A stretch of DNA of 64,000 nt from Magnetospirillum fulvum (GCF_900108475.1 NZ_FNWO01000001.1:337128-401127); one strand, 5' to 3'; positions 35,501 to 44,235 are shown, numbered from the stretch's first letter. Notes: generated by a model from the letters alone, not told the origin. Program-made: numbers and translations.

Positions 35501-38500
35501 CGCTGGTGGCGCAATGGGTCAGCCGGTCGCCCTCGGTCGCCGGTCGGATGGCGATTACGGAGTCCGAGGCCCACACCCTGAGGCTGACGGCGCGACGGAC
35601 CTGGCGCTACTTCGAATGCTACGTCACCGCCGCCGACCATTGGCTGCCCCCGGACAATTTCCAGGAAGACCCTTCGCCGGTGCTGGCGCGGCGGACCTCG
35701 CCGACCAATCTCGGGCTATACCTGCTGTCGGTGGCCAGCGCGCGCGATTTCGGCTGGATCGGGACCGACGAGGCCGCAAGACGTCTGGAGACGACGCTGG
35801 CGACGATGAACGCGCTGACGCGCTTTCGCGGCCATTTCTATAATTGGTACGATACGGGCGATCTGCGCCCGCTCGACCCCAAATACGTTTCCTCGGTCGA
35901 TAGCGGCAATCTCGCCGGTCACCTGATCACCCTGGCCAATGCCTGCCGGGAATGGCGATCGCGGTCGATCGACCCGACATTGCGCCTCGCCGGACTGGCC
36001 GACGCGCTTGATCTGGCCCATGAAACGGCGGCCAGCCTGCGCGACGGCCCCTGGACCCAGACGGTGACATGGCGTCAGTTCGACGACGCGCTGGCGGCCA
36101 TCGTCACCGAATTGCGCCACGGCGCAACCGACCTCGACGGGTTCGCCCGGCTCTTGCCGCGACTGGCCAACGAAGCCGAGACGATGCAAGACATCGCCCG
36201 CGCCCTGGTGACCGACCGCGACGGCGCGGGCGAGGCCGATCTGCTGTTCTGGGTCCAGGCCAGCCTCGACGCGATTGAGAGCCACCGCCGCGATCTCGGG
36301 ATGGGCTCGGCGGCAACGATCGCCACCCGACTTGCCGCAGTGGAAGAAACCGCCCGGTCGATGGCGTTGGCGATGGATTTCGGCTTTCTGCTCGATCGCC
36401 AACGGATGCTGCTGTCGATCGGCTATCTGCTGCCGGAAGGCACTCTCGACACCAATTGTTACGATCTGCTGGCGTCGGAGGCCCGGTTGGCCAGCTTTTT
36501 CGCGATCGCCAAAGGTGATATTCCCGCCCGGCACTGGTTCCATCTTGGCCGCACCGTGACACCAGTCGCCCACAGCGCCGCTCTGGTGTCGTGGTCGGGC
36601 TCGATGTTCGAATATCTGATGCCCTCGCTGGTGATGCGGGCTCCGGCCGGAAGCCTGATCGAACAGACCAGTCGCCTCGTGGTCCGCCGCCAGATCGATT
36701 ATGCCGCCGGGCAGGATCTGCCATGGGGAATCTCGGAATCCGCCTATAACGCCCGCGACCTCGATCTGACCTATCAATATTCCAATTTCGGCATTCCCGG
36801 CCTGGGGCTGAAGCGCGGTCTCGGCAAAAACCGGGTCGTCGCCCCCTATGCCACCATGCTGGCGACGATGGTCGATCCCGGCGCCGCCGTGGTCAATCTG
36901 GCCCGGCTGGAACGGCTGGGGGCGCGGGGCCGCTTCGGCTTTTACGAGGCGCTCGACTTCACGCCGTCCCGGCTGCCCGAGGGCGAGCAGGTTACAATCG
37001 TTCGCGCCTATATGGCTCATCACCAGGGAATGAGCATCGTCGCCATCGCCGACACCCTGTTCGACGGGACAATGCGGACACGGTTTCACGCCGAGCCGAT
37101 TATCCAGGCGACCGAATTGCTGTTGCAGGAACGGATGCCGCGCGACGTGTCGGTGGCGCATCCGTGGGCAGCGGAGGTCAATTCCGTCGCGCCTCTCGAC
37201 AATGCCTTGTTGGGCGGGCGGAGCGTCGCCTATGCCCATCAGGCGACTCCGGCCACCCTTCTGCTTTCGAACGGCCACCTCACCACGATGATAACCGCGT
37301 CGGGATCGGGCCAGATCCGCTGGGACGAGCTTGCCGTCACCCGCTGGCGCGAGGATTCCACCTGCGACGATTGCGGCTCCTATGTCTTCCTCCGCGACGT
37401 CCGCAGCAATCTTGTCTGGTCGGCCGGGTTACAGCCGAGCGGAACCGAGCCGGACCAATCCGAAATCGCGTTTCACGAGGATCGAGCCGAATTCTCCCGC
37501 CACGACGGCTCGCTCTCGACGACGATGACCGTGCTGGTTTCCGCCGAGGACAATTCCGAGGTGCGCCGGATCTCGATCGTCAATAGCGGCCCCCGGATGC
37601 ACGAGATCGAAATCACGTCCTATGCCGAGTTGGCGCTGGCGCCCCAGGCCGCCGATATCGCCCACCCGGCCTTTTCCAAACTGTTCGTCGAGACCGAATA
37701 TCTCGCTTCCGCCGGTGTTCTGCTCGCCACCCGGCGCAGACGGGGACCGGAGGAAGCGGAGGTCTGGGCCGCCCATCTTGCCGTGATCGAAAAGGGCGCC
37801 GTCGGCGCGCAGACGTATGAAACCGACCGGGCCAGATTTATCGGCCGGGGACAAACGATCCGCACCGCGCTCGGCGTGTTCGATGGCCGCCCGCTGACCA
37901 ACAGCGTCGGGATTGTGCTCGATCCGATCTTCTCGCTGCGGCGCCGGGTCCGGGTTGCGCCGGGCGAAACGGTGCGGATCGCGTTCTGGACCATGGTCGC
38001 CGCCAGTCGTGCCGACGTGCTCGATTGCGTCGATAAGCATCGCGACAGCACCGCCTTTACCCGCGCGGCAACGCTGGCCTGGACCCAGGCGCAGGTGCAG
38101 CTTCACCATCTCGGCATCACCGCCGCCGAAGCCAGTCTGTTCCAGCGTCTGGCCGGACATTTGATTCATGTTGCGCCGACCCTGCGCCCGTCGTCCGACG
38201 TCATCCGGCGCGGCACGGGGGCTCAGGCGGGATTGTGGCCGCAGGGAATTTCCGGCGACTTGCCGATCATCTTGCTGCGCATCACCGAAACCGACACGAT
38301 CGGCCTCGCCCGCGAAATCCTGCTGGCGCATGAATATTGGCGGATGAAGCGGCTGGCCGTCGATCTGGTGATCCTGAACGAACATTCGGCCTCGTATATC
38401 CAGGACCTCCAGACCGCGTTGGACTCCCTGGTCCGCGCCAGCCAACCGCGCCACCACGGCGAAAGCGAAGCCGCCTCGCCCGGCCGGGTCTTCGTGTTGC

Positions 38501-41154
38501 GGGCCGATTTGATCCCGGCCGCGACCAAGGCGCTGCTGCTCGCGGTGGCGCGGGTGGTTCTGTCCGCCCAACGCGGCAGCCTGTTCGAACAGCTCGACCG
38601 CCGCGCGGAAATCCGCGATCCGGGCAAACCGCGCTCGTCCCGACCCGTTCCGCTGCTCCCAGCCAGACTGTTTGCCCCGGCGAAATCCGCCACGCCCGGA
38701 GCACGGACCACACCGCCACCCGGCCTCGAATTCTTCAACGGTCTGGGCGGATTCGCAAAAGAAGGAACAGAATATGTAACGACGCTGGGACCGGGGCAAT
38801 CGACTCCGGCCCCCTGGATCAACGTCGTTGCCAACCCGTCCTTCGGCTTTCTGGCTTCGGTCGAGGGTGGCGGCCATACATGGTCGATCAACAGCCGCGA
38901 GAACCAGTTAACCCCCTGGTCGAACGACCCGGTCAGCGACCGTCCGGGCGAGGTCATCTATCTTCGCGACGAAGAAAGTGGCGCAGTCTGGAGTCCGACC
39001 GCGCTGCCGATCCGCGACGAAACCGCGACCTATATCGCCCGCCATGGCCGGGGATACAGCGAATTCGAAGTGTCGCTGCACGGGATTACCGCCGATCTGG
39101 TCCAGACCGTCCCGCTCGACGATCCGGTCAAGATCTCGCGGCTGGTCCTGCGCAACCTGTCGGGCCACCCGCGTCGGCTCAGCGTAACCGCCTATGTCGA
39201 ATGGGTTCTTGGCCCCTCGCGCGCGGCCTCGCTGCCGTTTATCGCCACCGAGATCGATCCCGTTACCGGCGCGATGCTGGCCCGCAATTCCTGGCGCACC
39301 GCCTTTGGCGAGCGCATCGCCTTCTTCGATCTCGGCGGACGCCAGACCGAATGGACCGGCGATCGCCGCGACTTCATCGGGCGGAACCGGGCCTTGTCGG
39401 CTCCGGCGGCGCTGACCGGATTCGGCCCGCTGTCGGGAAAGACCGGTGCCGGGCTCGACCCGTGCGGCGCGCTCCGCGTCACGGTCGATCTTGCCCCCGG
39501 TGCCAGCATCGAAATCGTCGCCCTGCTCGGCGAAGCCGCCGGCATCGAAGAGGTGCGCAGCCTGATCGCCCGCAGCCGCGCCGCCACCCCCGAAACCGTG
39601 CGAACGGCCGTCGCCGGGTTCTGGGACACTCTCTTGGGCGCGGTCCAAGTCAAAACGCCGGATCGGGCAATGGACATCATGCTCAACGGCTGGCTGCTCT
39701 ATCAGACCGTCGCCTGCCGCCTGTGGGCGCGGTCGGGCTTTTATCAGGCCAGCGGCGCCTATGGTTTCCGCGATCAGCTCCAAGACGGAATGGCGCTGGC
39801 CGCGACACGTCCCGAGATAACCCGCGAGCATTTGCTGCGGGCGGCGGCGCGGCAATTCATCGAAGGCGATGTCCAGCATTGGTGGCTGCCCCATTCCGGC
39901 CAGGGCGTCCGTACCCGGATCTCGGACGACCGGGTCTGGCTTGCCGTCGCCGTCGGCCATTACGTCACGACCAGCGCCGACCGGGCGGTTCTCGATGTTC
40001 AAGTGCCCTTCCTCGAAGGTCCGCCCCTGGCTCCGGGAGCGCATGACAGCTTCTTCCACCCCACCTTGTCCGAACGCGCCGCACCGCTGTTCGAACATTG
40101 CGCTCTTGCCCTCGATTACAGTCTGTCGCTCGGCGTTCACGGTCTGCCGCTGATCGGCACCGGCGACTGGAACGACGGGATGAACCGCGTCGGCGAAGAC
40201 GGACGAGGCGAAAGCGTCTGGCTGGGCTGGTTGCTCTATACCGCTCTTATCGCCTTCGCTCCCTTGGCCGAGGCGCGGGACGAAACCGTCCGTGCCGTCG
40301 CCTGGCGAGGCTATGCCGCCACCTTGCGCGCGTCGCTTGACCGCGAAGCCTGGGACGGCGGGTGGTATCTGCGCGGCTTCTTCGATGACGGCACCAAACT
40401 CGGCGCGGCCGAAAGTCAGGAATGCCGCATCGATTCGATCGCCCAATCCTGGGCGGTGCTGTCGGGCGCGGCCGATCCCGAGCGGGCCTCGACCGCGATG
40501 GTGGCGGTGGAGCGCGAGTTGATCCGGCCCACCGACCAACTCGCTCTGCTGTTCACGCCTCCGTTCGACCTCACCCCGCTTGATCCCGGCTACATCAAGG
40601 GCTATCCGCCCGGCATCCGCGAGAATGGCGGGCAATACACCCATGCCGCATTGTGGTCGGTGATGGCTTTCGCCGCGCTGGGCCAGGGCGACAAGGCGGC
40701 CGGTCTGTTCGCGCTGTTGAACCCGATCAACCACGCCCGCACCCGCGCCAGCCTGCAACGCTACAGACTCGAACCCTATGTCGTCGCCGCCGACATCTAT
40801 GCCGTCTCGCCTCATGTCGGTCGCGGCGGGTGGAGTTGGTACAGCGGGTCGGCCGCCTGGATGCAGCGCGCCGGGATCGAAGCGATCCTGGGTCTGCGCC
40901 GCGAGGGCGAGCATCTCTGCCTCGATCCCTGCATCCCCCGGACCTGGAGCGGTTTTGGGGCGACATGGCTGCATGGCACAACCCGCTACGATATCCAGGT
41001 TGTCAATCCGAACGGGGTCGGCTGCGGCATCGCCAGTGCTCTTCTTGACGACGTCGCCATCGGGATGAGGCCGCTGCGGTTTCCTCTCCTCGACGATGGG
41101 GCCGTGCATCGGATCCTGGTCAGCCTCGGCTGCGACACAAAAATAAATAAATAA
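32509..41154 (+). CDS. ndvB: Cyclic beta-1,2-glucan synthase NdvB/ChvB
   Basis: A 2881-residue inner-membrane enzyme that makes periplasmic cyclic beta-1,2-glucans, used in osmoadaptation and host contact. Order: N-terminal domain (1-410), membrane segments near 415-480, GT84 glycosyltransferase core with the DSD motif in VITLDSDTRLPRD (about 640), further membrane segments between about 835 and 1010, a glycoamylase-like domain, and a C-terminal GH94 phosphorylase domain that sets chain length, with the catalytic Asp in GTGDWNDGMNRVGEDG (about 2550). Length equals Agrobacterium ChvB and Brucella Cgs (about 2830-2870). ATG at 32509 has AAGGA 5 nt upstream; ATG at 32503 is possible. No ndvA exporter gene is near. 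Confidence 0.97.
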   Translation: MLVRTPFFARSISLLSRVLGRAPPPSPWDGGMPIREELFGVERMEQHARSLANAQTVTERLIPGHPLAERLAENGAVLLAAYRGMVAVIEEGGAITPAAEWLIDNYFVIERQIREILSNLPPGYYRQLPKLAGGPFAGYPRVFGMTWAYVAHGDSRFDPAMLIRYVRAYQDIQPLTIGELWAVSTTLRIVLIENLRRVAQQILEDRSARQQANDLADRLLDATGHDVKPVETILPQNEGTRLAEAFAVQLVHRLRDQDPRITPALTWLDQRLAEQGMTVESVVHDGHRRLGAANVTVRNIITSLRLIADVDWNEIVESVSLVDDALAADGDFRLMNFSTRNLYRSAIEDLARRSGWKELDVTHAAIQTAQSQSEPAPDDQMERRGDPGYHLLAGGRFAFEAKIGYRPPWRRWPARLIRIFGIGGYAAATGTVALLLLALPLLLLDLSGYSLESLTLLALVGLIPAVDAAVALVNRAVTFGFGAILLPGLELEHGVPASLRTIVVVPTLLTSAKSIEEQVERLEVHHLASPDGELYYALLSDWADAATEHAEGDDVLLNVAIAGIERLNRCHPPTASGPRFLLFHRRRVWNESNGQWMGWERKRGKLHELNRALRGATDTTFIVPGAESAPPPPDIRYVITLDSDTRLPRDSARRLIGKMAHPLNRPRFDADTGRVVEGYALLQPRVTPSLPVGLEGSPFQRIFSSLSGINPYVAAVSDVYQDLFGEGSYVGKGIYDLDAFEAALAGRVPDSTLLSHDLFEGVFARAGLASDIEVVEEFPARYDVDALRHHRWARGDWQLLPWILGIALMPAGRDRKVDLLPAIGRWKMLDNLRGTLSAPATILALLAGWTLSFDAALIWTGFVLATIVVPTLIPVVAAIPPRRPGITLASHLRTLGREFRLALALSGLIVTFRAHQAWLMSDAIIRTLWRLFVSRKHLLEWVTAAQSSVAPRPGRLCTLRRMAGGPTIAVATMGGAVLLGHGSWMIAGPIAALWLVSPLVAQWVSRSPSVAGRMAITESEAHTLRLTARRTWRYFECYVTAADHWLPPDNFQEDPSPVLARRTSPTNLGLYLLSVASARDFGWIGTDEAARRLETTLATMNALTRFRGHFYNWYDTGDLRPLDPKYVSSVDSGNLAGHLITLANACREWRSRSIDPTLRLAGLADALDLAHETAASLRDGPWTQTVTWRQFDDALAAIVTELRHGATDLDGFARLLPRLANEAETMQDIARALVTDRDGAGEADLLFWVQASLDAIESHRRDLGMGSAATIATRLAAVEETARSMALAMDFGFLLDRQRMLLSIGYLLPEGTLDTNCYDLLASEARLASFFAIAKGDIPARHWFHLGRTVTPVAHSAALVSWSGSMFEYLMPSLVMRAPAGSLIEQTSRLVVRRQIDYAAGQDLPWGISESAYNARDLDLTYQYSNFGIPGLGLKRGLGKNRVVAPYATMLATMVDPGAAVVNLARLERLGARGRFGFYEALDFTPSRLPEGEQVTIVRAYMAHHQGMSIVAIADTLFDGTMRTRFHAEPIIQATELLLQERMPRDVSVAHPWAAEVNSVAPLDNALLGGRSVAYAHQATPATLLLSNGHLTTMITASGSGQIRWDELAVTRWREDSTCDDCGSYVFLRDVRSNLVWSAGLQPSGTEPDQSEIAFHEDRAEFSRHDGSLSTTMTVLVSAEDNSEVRRISIVNSGPRMHEIEITSYAELALAPQAADIAHPAFSKLFVETEYLASAGVLLATRRRRGPEEAEVWAAHLAVIEKGAVGAQTYETDRARFIGRGQTIRTALGVFDGRPLTNSVGIVLDPIFSLRRRVRVAPGETVRIAFWTMVAASRADVLDCVDKHRDSTAFTRAATLAWTQAQVQLHHLGITAAEASLFQRLAGHLIHVAPTLRPSSDVIRRGTGAQAGLWPQGISGDLPIILLRITETDTIGLAREILLAHEYWRMKRLAVDLVILNEHSASYIQDLQTALDSLVRASQPRHHGESEAASPGRVFVLRADLIPAATKALLLAVARVVLSAQRGSLFEQLDRRAEIRDPGKPRSSRPVPLLPARLFAPAKSATPGARTTPPPGLEFFNGLGGFAKEGTEYVTTLGPGQSTPAPWINVVANPSFGFLASVEGGGHTWSINSRENQLTPWSNDPVSDRPGEVIYLRDEESGAVWSPTALPIRDETATYIARHGRGYSEFEVSLHGITADLVQTVPLDDPVKISRLVLRNLSGHPRRLSVTAYVEWVLGPSRAASLPFIATEIDPVTGAMLARNSWRTAFGERIAFFDLGGRQTEWTGDRRDFIGRNRALSAPAALTGFGPLSGKTGAGLDPCGALRVTVDLAPGASIEIVALLGEAAGIEEVRSLIARSRAATPETVRTAVAGFWDTLLGAVQVKTPDRAMDIMLNGWLLYQTVACRLWARSGFYQASGAYGFRDQLQDGMALAATRPEITREHLLRAAARQFIEGDVQHWWLPHSGQGVRTRISDDRVWLAVAVGHYVTTSADRAVLDVQVPFLEGPPLAPGAHDSFFHPTLSERAAPLFEHCALALDYSLSLGVHGLPLIGTGDWNDGMNRVGEDGRGESVWLGWLLYTALIAFAPLAEARDETVRAVAWRGYAATLRASLDREAWDGGWYLRGFFDDGTKLGAAESQECRIDSIAQSWAVLSGAADPERASTAMVAVERELIRPTDQLALLFTPPFDLTPLDPGYIKGYPPGIRENGGQYTHAALWSVMAFAALGQGDKAAGLFALLNPINHARTRASLQRYRLEPYVVAADIYAVSPHVGRGGWSWYSGSAAWMQRAGIEAILGLRREGEHLCLDPCIPRTWSGFGATWLHGTTRYDIQVVNPNGVGCGIASALLDDVAIGMRPLRFPLLDDGAVHRILVSLGCDTKINK

Positions 41155-41245
41155 TAATCTTAAGATTGACGATATTGTCTGTAATTATGAAAATATAAGT
41201 CGCATATTAATTGCGAGAAAACACATCGCTGAATCGGAAAAACCA

Positions 41246-41371
41246 ATGGAAAGAGAAGAAAATGATCGACCCTTTTCCTCAAAGGACTTACTGACGCCTC
41301 CGATCGCGGTCCCCTTCATTCTCGCAATCGGCATTATCATCTGGACCATGATCAAGGATCGTCTGGGATAG
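41246..41371 (+). CDS. Small single-span membrane protein (41 residues)
   Basis: A frame of 41 codons: a charged start MEREENDRPFSSKDLL followed by one hydrophobic helix PPIAVPFILAIGIIIWTMI and a basic end KDRLG. The design is that of a small inner-membrane protein. It lies 91 bp after ndvB on the same strand. The ribosome site is weak (GGAAAAACCA before ATG), so translation is uncertain. Confidence 0.4.
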   Translation: MEREENDRPFSSKDLLTPPIAVPFILAIGIIIWTMIKDRLG

Positions 41372-41492
41372 CGTCTCGCCGACCCGCAGGATGGAGCGAC
41401 GGACATGTCGCCTCGATACCCGCACCAAGACGACCCGACGCCCGGCCAGGACTAAAATCTCCGCCCCCCTCTCCGTTGACAGGATCATAGAC

Positions 41493-41642
41493 ATGGCCAA
41501 AGGACAAAAGCGCACCGGTCGCGAGCCCAAAAAGCCAAAGACGGCGGTGAAGGCGGTCGCGCCCCCTCCGTCGCTGTTCGACGCGAGCCGACTGCCCGCC
41601 AAGAAGGGCTTCGAGAAGACTCCCAAAGCGTCGCGCGCCTGA
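41493..41642 (+). CDS. Small basic conserved protein (49 residues)
   Basis: MAKGQKRTGREPKKPKTAVK begins a 49-residue, lysine/proline-rich, probably disordered protein. Small proteins that open MAKGQxRxxREAKKPK are widespread in alphaproteobacteria; function unknown. AGGA lies 8 nt upstream of the ATG. It converges with hsp20. Confidence 0.65.
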   Translation: MAKGQKRTGREPKKPKTAVKAVAPPPSLFDASRLPAKKGFEKTPKASRA

Positions 41643-41665
41643 GCGGATCAATGCCGAGGGATATA

Positions 41666-41714
41666 GCGGCACCTCTGCCCGGCTTGTTCCGCAGGCCAGG
41701 GACAGAGGTGCCGC
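41666..41714 (-). terminator. Terminator hairpin downstream of hsp20
   Basis: GCGGCACCTCTG (41666-41677) pairs perfectly with CAGAGGTGCCGC (41703-41714), 25-nt loop. It lies 11 bp after the hsp20 stop and could also stop the convergent small gene. Confidence 0.7.
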
Positions 41715-41725
41715 CCGACGGCGGG

Positions 41726-42184
41726 TTACGCCGCCTGAGTTTCGATCAGCTGCGGCTCGGCCGGAGTCTCGATCTTGATCGTCCGGGGCTTCATCGCCTC
41801 GGGGATCTCGCGGACCAGATCGACCGACAGCATCCCGTTGACCAGCGACGCCTGATCGACCCGGATATGGTCGGCCAGTTCGAAGCGGCGCTCGAACGAG
41901 CGACCGGCGATGCCGCGGTGCAGATACTGAGCCTGCGGCTCTTCCTTGCGGGCCTTGCCGGCGATCAGCAGGCTGTTGCCCTTCGCCGTCAGCTCAAGAT
42001 CGTTTTCGCCGAACCCGGCAACCGCCATCGTGATGCGGTAACGATCCTCGCCCAGCTTCTCGATGTTGTAGGGAGGATAGGACAGCGCCGCGTCGTCGAT
42101 GCGCGTCGCGGCATCCAGCACCCGGTTGAGATGGTCGAACCCAACGGTGGACCGGAACAGGGGGGAAAGATCGAAGGTACGCAT
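41726..42184 (-). CDS. Small heat-shock protein (Hsp20/IbpA family)
   Basis: A 152-residue class A small heat-shock protein that holds unfolded proteins. It starts MRTFDLSPLFRSTVGFDHLN like IbpA. The alpha-crystallin domain runs from about 35 to 130 (YRITMAVAGFGENDLELTAK; RGIAGRSFERRFELADHIRV; NGMLSVDLVREIPEA). The ATG at 42184 has AAGGAG 8 nt upstream; earlier in-frame starts lie in the 5' UTR. A sigma-32-type promoter and a ROSE-like hairpin lie upstream, indicating heat control of both transcription and translation. Confidence 0.95.
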   Translation of the reverse strand: MRTFDLSPLFRSTVGFDHLNRVLDAATRIDDAALSYPPYNIEKLGEDRYRITMAVAGFGENDLELTAKGNSLLIAGKARKEEPQAQYLHRGIAGRSFERRFELADHIRVDQASLVNGMLSVDLVREIPEAMKPRTIKIETPAEPQLIETQAA

Positions 42185-42186
42185 GG

Positions 42187-42267
42187 CCAGTTCTCCTTTG
42201 CGAAGCAACCAGATCGGGACGGTGCCGTCGGCACCGCCGCGTCGGCCCCAAGATCGGCGACCGCGCA
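42187..42267 (-). promoter_or_regulatory. ROSE-like RNA thermometer in the hsp20 5' UTR
   Basis: The last hairpin (42212-42187) folds CTGGTTGCTT against AAAGGAGAACTGG with a CGC loop. The Shine-Dalgarno AAGGAG is paired with the TTGCTT strand, leaving a G opposite the ribosome-site G, as in ROSE elements of alphaproteobacterial small heat-shock genes. Upstream is a perfect 7-bp hairpin CGGTGCC/GGCACCG (42220-42236). The predicted leader of about 83 nt has the size of ROSE leaders. Confidence 0.55.
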
Positions 42268-42273
42268 TCTTTG

Positions 42274-42301
42274 ATTTAGGGGCGCAGCCAAAATCGTCAA
42301 G
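42274..42301 (-). promoter_or_regulatory. Sigma-32 (RpoH)-type promoter of hsp20
   Basis: On the minus strand CTTGACG (42301-42295) and CCCCTAAAT (42282-42274) are spaced 12 nt apart. This fits the CTTGAA...CCCATNT-type heat-shock promoter. Confidence 0.55.
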
Positions 42302-42328
42302 GGGAGGAGAAACAGGAAAATCAGTCGC

Positions 42329-43111
42329 TCAGGTGATGTCGAACCGGGCCAGGGTTTCCGCCAGATCGTCGGAGAATTGGGGGCCTTTGCGCACCAGGGC
42401 GGCTCGCGGCGGCAAACCTTTCAGCTTGGGACTGCCCCACTCGTAGCTGGTCAGCACGGCATAGGGAATGCTTTCGGTCGCAGGCATCGCCGCCAAGGCG
42501 CAGCCGAGATCGGTCCCGGTCAACAGCCCCAGTTCCATCGCCGCCAGCACCATGTCGGGACGGGTCCGCACCACCGTTTCGACCGCGGCAAAAGCGTCGC
42601 GGACGACCGAGGTGCGATAGCCGCAATTGGCCAATTCGCGCTCGACGATCCGGGCCATCGCCTTTTCCGGCAGAACCAGCAGGATTTCGACGTTCTTCTT
42701 CTCGATCTTGCCGAAATCGACATCGGAGGAGCGTTTGGCGGGCAAGGCACGGACCACCGCCGGAGCGTCGGCCTCATCGACCGCCTCGCCATCGGCCAGC
42801 TTTTCGATCCGGTCGATAAAGACCTGAATCTCGTCGATCTCGGAATCGCCCAGCCCCTTCAACTCGCCGACATATTCGTCAAGACGATGAGTGACCAGCT
42901 TGATCATCGGCAGGTTCAGGCCGTGGGCGTGGCTGCGCAGATTGCTCGCCTCGCGCTTCAAGGTGGCCAGTCCCTCGGTCAGAGGGACGCTGCGCGAGCG
43001 CAGATTGCCGAGCAAAACCTGGAGCTGGCTGGCGGTATCGCGCAGTTCGTCGAGGAATTCGTTGATGACCCTGAGTTCGTTTTCGTTATCGGCGCCGGTG
43101 AAGGTGGACAT
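42329..43111 (-). CDS. Protein with Hpt-like helical region and pseudo-receiver domain
   Basis: A 260-residue soluble protein. Residues about 10-105 are helical and include LRSHAHGLNLPMIKLVTHRL, reminiscent of a histidine phosphotransfer bundle. Residues about 140-255 have the beta-alpha pattern of a CheY-like receiver (VEILLVLPEKAMARIVEREL; AVLTSYEWGSPK; ALVRKGP). Where the phosphoryl Asp should be, the sequence is DMVLAAMELGLLTG, with Ala, so phosphorylation of that domain is unlikely. Partner unknown; no kinase gene is adjacent. Confidence 0.7.
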   Translation of the reverse strand: MSTFTGADNENELRVINEFLDELRDTASQLQVLLGNLRSRSVPLTEGLATLKREASNLRSHAHGLNLPMIKLVTHRLDEYVGELKGLGDSEIDEIQVFIDRIEKLADGEAVDEADAPAVVRALPAKRSSDVDFGKIEKKNVEILLVLPEKAMARIVERELANCGYRTSVVRDAFAAVETVVRTRPDMVLAAMELGLLTGTDLGCALAAMPATESIPYAVLTSYEWGSPKLKGLPPRAALVRKGPQFSDDLAETLARFDIT

Positions 43112-43184
43112 CGGGGGGGAACCTCCAGGGTCTGTAATCTTTCCAGAGATACACCGAATCGCGTTCGAGCGGAACTACCAGACG

Positions 43185-43607
43185 CTATTGCGCCGCCTCC
43201 CGTTCGCGCTCAAGCATGTCGGCCAGAGTATACCGATCGAGTTCGTGGAAGAAGGCGTCAAGTCCAGCCGACAAGGCGCGGTTGGCAAGGCAATGCCCTT
43301 CCAGCAGGCAGCCCTCCTCACTGTCGCACCGCATGCAACGGACCAGGGCGAAATCTTCCTCGGTGGCGCGGATGAACTCGCCCAGACGGACTTGGTCCGG
43401 CCGCTTCAGCAGCCGGACTCCGCCATGCTTGCCCCGGACGGTTTCCAGATACCCGACCCGCCCCAGGTGATGGACCACTTTGGTCAGATGATTCTTCGAT
43501 ATGCCGTGGCATTCGGCAATCTCGGTGATCGTCACCAGATCGCCGTCGCGCATTCCGACATGGATCATCACTCTAAGCGCGTAATCGGTGTGCAAGGTAA
43601 GGCGCAT
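43185..43607 (-). CDS. nsrR: Rrf2-family iron-sulfur regulator, NsrR-like
   Basis: A 140-residue regulator. Winged helix: MRLTLHTDYALRVMIHVGMR, then ITEIAECHGISKNHLTKVVH. Three cysteines in the C-terminal part are arranged C-X5-C-X5-C (RCDSEEGCLLEGHC), the pattern of the [4Fe-4S] nitric-oxide sensor NsrR. A further Cys three residues before the first is also present. The ATG at 43607 matches the family start. No NO-detoxification gene is adjacent. Confidence 0.88.
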   Translation of the reverse strand: MRLTLHTDYALRVMIHVGMRDGDLVTITEIAECHGISKNHLTKVVHHLGRVGYLETVRGKHGGVRLLKRPDQVRLGEFIRATEEDFALVRCMRCDSEEGCLLEGHCLANRALSAGLDAFFHELDRYTLADMLEREREAAQ

Positions 43608-43889
43608 GGCCCCGCTTTCTGCGTCGTGGAATTGCGGCGCCATGCTGGAGGAATGTCAGAGCCCGGTCAAGCCGTCGAACCGGAGTTTTTGCCCAGAGCC
43701 TGTTGATTTTTAACGCGAGGCGGACATCCTGTCCCAGGCCGCGCCGCGTGAAACGGGTCGCGACCTGGCGAGAGAATGAGGACATTCTGAATTCGGAACA
43801 ATCTCAAGGTGTGTCTGGCCGCGCGGGTCGGCCTTGGCGGAATCGCCTCGATCATTCGGACGACGACCCGATGCCGTCACCGATCACAC

Positions 43890-44039
43890 CTACGAGATCA
43901 GGCGTTGCGAAATTCCGATCAGACCAATGACGATCAGATAGATCGCGACGATATAATTCAGCAATCCTGGACTAATCAGAATCACAACTCCAGCCACCAA
44001 AGCGATGATCGGCTCTACTGGGATTGCCTGAATATTCAT
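43890..44039 (-). CDS. DUF3096 small membrane protein
   Basis: A 49-residue, very hydrophobic protein: PIIALVAGVVILISPGLLNY followed by IVAIYLIVIGLIGI, the two-helix pattern of DUF3096. Function unknown; often near stress genes. A GGGGTG lies 6 nt before the ATG. Confidence 0.8.
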   Translation of the reverse strand: MNIQAIPVEPIIALVAGVVILISPGLLNYIVAIYLIVIGLIGISQRLIS

Positions 44040-44145
44040 GGATATCACCCCAGATAGACGTGTTGATTCGGAAAGATGTATCGGAGATATTTTGCACGAT
44101 TAAGCGGCAAAATAAGCCACCGTTGACGGCGGTATTTTTGATCGC

Positions 44146-44235
44146 TTACAACCGACCGCACAAGCCGCCACGCCTGACTCCGATAATCGGAAACACAATA
44201 GACGTTACGACGATAACCACTATTTCGAAAAACAT
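44146..44235 (-). CDS. Very small membrane peptide (29 residues)
   Basis: ATG at 44235 with a strong GGAG 7 nt upstream encodes MFFEIVVIVVTSIVFPIIGV followed by a basic tail RRGGLCGRL. One membrane helix; no family recognised. Short, so low confidence despite the good ribosome site. Confidence 0.4.
   Translation of the reverse strand: MFFEIVVIVVTSIVFPIIGVRRGGLCGRL

Noticed and set aside
38908-41109. Long antisense frames opposite ndvB (also 35716-37278 and 37429-38877) and a plus-strand overlap at 38337-40046
   Set aside because: All overlap well-conserved NdvB domains, lack ribosome sites and have the H/Q/G/R-rich make-up of antisense frames in GC-rich DNA.
43809-44057. 82-codon plus-strand frame over the DUF3096 gene
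   Set aside because: Its translation is polar and patternless, while the minus strand gives a clear DUF3096 protein.
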